From an uncultured Collinsella sp. (GTDB lineage: Bacteria > Actinomycetota > Coriobacteriia > Coriobacteriales > Coriobacteriaceae), in the NCBI GenBank assembly GCA_937995345.1, contig CALKKS010000023.1, forward strand, positions 1 through 14,417: a DNA stretch of 14,417 bases, read 5' to 3'. A program made the translations under genes and the position numbers. Positions 14,408 through 14,417 of this stretch are shown one piece after another (position 1 is the first letter of the stretch; each line of letters begins with the position of its first letter). Under the pieces are notes generated by a model. That model worked only from the letters and a program-made list of their open reading frames with translations, searched no databases and was not told the origin of the DNA.

Positions 14408-14412
14408 CTCTT
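14387..14412. repeat. 26-bp near-perfect palindrome at the window edge, possible terminator
   Basis: AAGAGGCGGGGCA and TGCCCCACCTCTT are inverted arms with one mismatch (14393 against 14406), which becomes a G-U pair in minus-strand RNA. Such GC-rich palindromes with A/T flanks often end transcripts. A pyrimidine run follows on the plus strand, but no strong U-tract follows on the minus strand. Confidence 0.35.
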
Positions 14413-14417
14413 CCCTT

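Noticed and set aside
1..14417. CRISPR array, rRNA or tRNA genes
   Set aside because: I saw no regularly spaced direct repeats and no recognisable rRNA or tRNA sequence. This was by reading only, not by a covariance search.

Overview
The window reads as a stretch of an accessory defence island from a bacterium. Every confidently called gene is on the minus strand. The host is probably an actinobacterium, possibly of the Coriobacteriia. That is only an inference, drawn from GTG/TTG starts, the style of the Abi_2-type proteins, a GC-rich IS256-like transposase scrap and a divergent UbiA-type membrane protein. The defence genes look less GC-rich than the transposase scrap, which fits recent acquisition.

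Right side to centre (read right to left, as transcribed). At the right edge is a long UbiA-like membrane protein (12713-14407, frame open at the edge). Next comes a complete type II-like retron. It has a promoter, a structured ncRNA whose ends are fixed by a 13-nt a1/a2 inverted repeat (12380-12549), a nucleoside-deoxyribosyltransferase-like effector (11353-12360) and a retron reverse transcriptase (10428-11384). After a 238-bp gap before the next start codon lies a three-gene operon matching the ABC-3C (ABC three-component) layout: an effector with a nuclease-like N-terminus (8996-10189), a small middle component (8506-9021) and a DUF3732-type ABC ATPase with a zinc-hook-like CPFC motif (6620-8506).

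Centre to left. 4.5-6.6 kb is a gene graveyard: an IS256-like transposase scrap (about 6110-6345), a frameshifted small gene (5693-6030), an N-terminal fragment of an Abi_2 gene (5254-5571) joined to the start of a frameshifted unknown gene (4522-5291). Then follow an intact OLD-like ATPase/TOPRIM nuclease (2528-4288), a gene remnant broken by a TGA (2040-2405), an intact Abi_2/HEPN-type abortive-infection gene (942-1907) and a scrap of AbiH (58-339).

Working picture. At least three intact anti-phage modules (retron, ABC-3C, OLD-like nuclease) and one intact Abi gene sit among at least three dead defence genes. Two similar copies of a sequence of about 76 bp (475-549 and 6261-6338), probably the end of an IS, flank the OLD/Abi block. 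The modules are not expected to form one pathway; they look like separately acquired units. The most rewarding element is the retron ncRNA, whose a1, msr, msd and a2 parts can all be read from the sequence.
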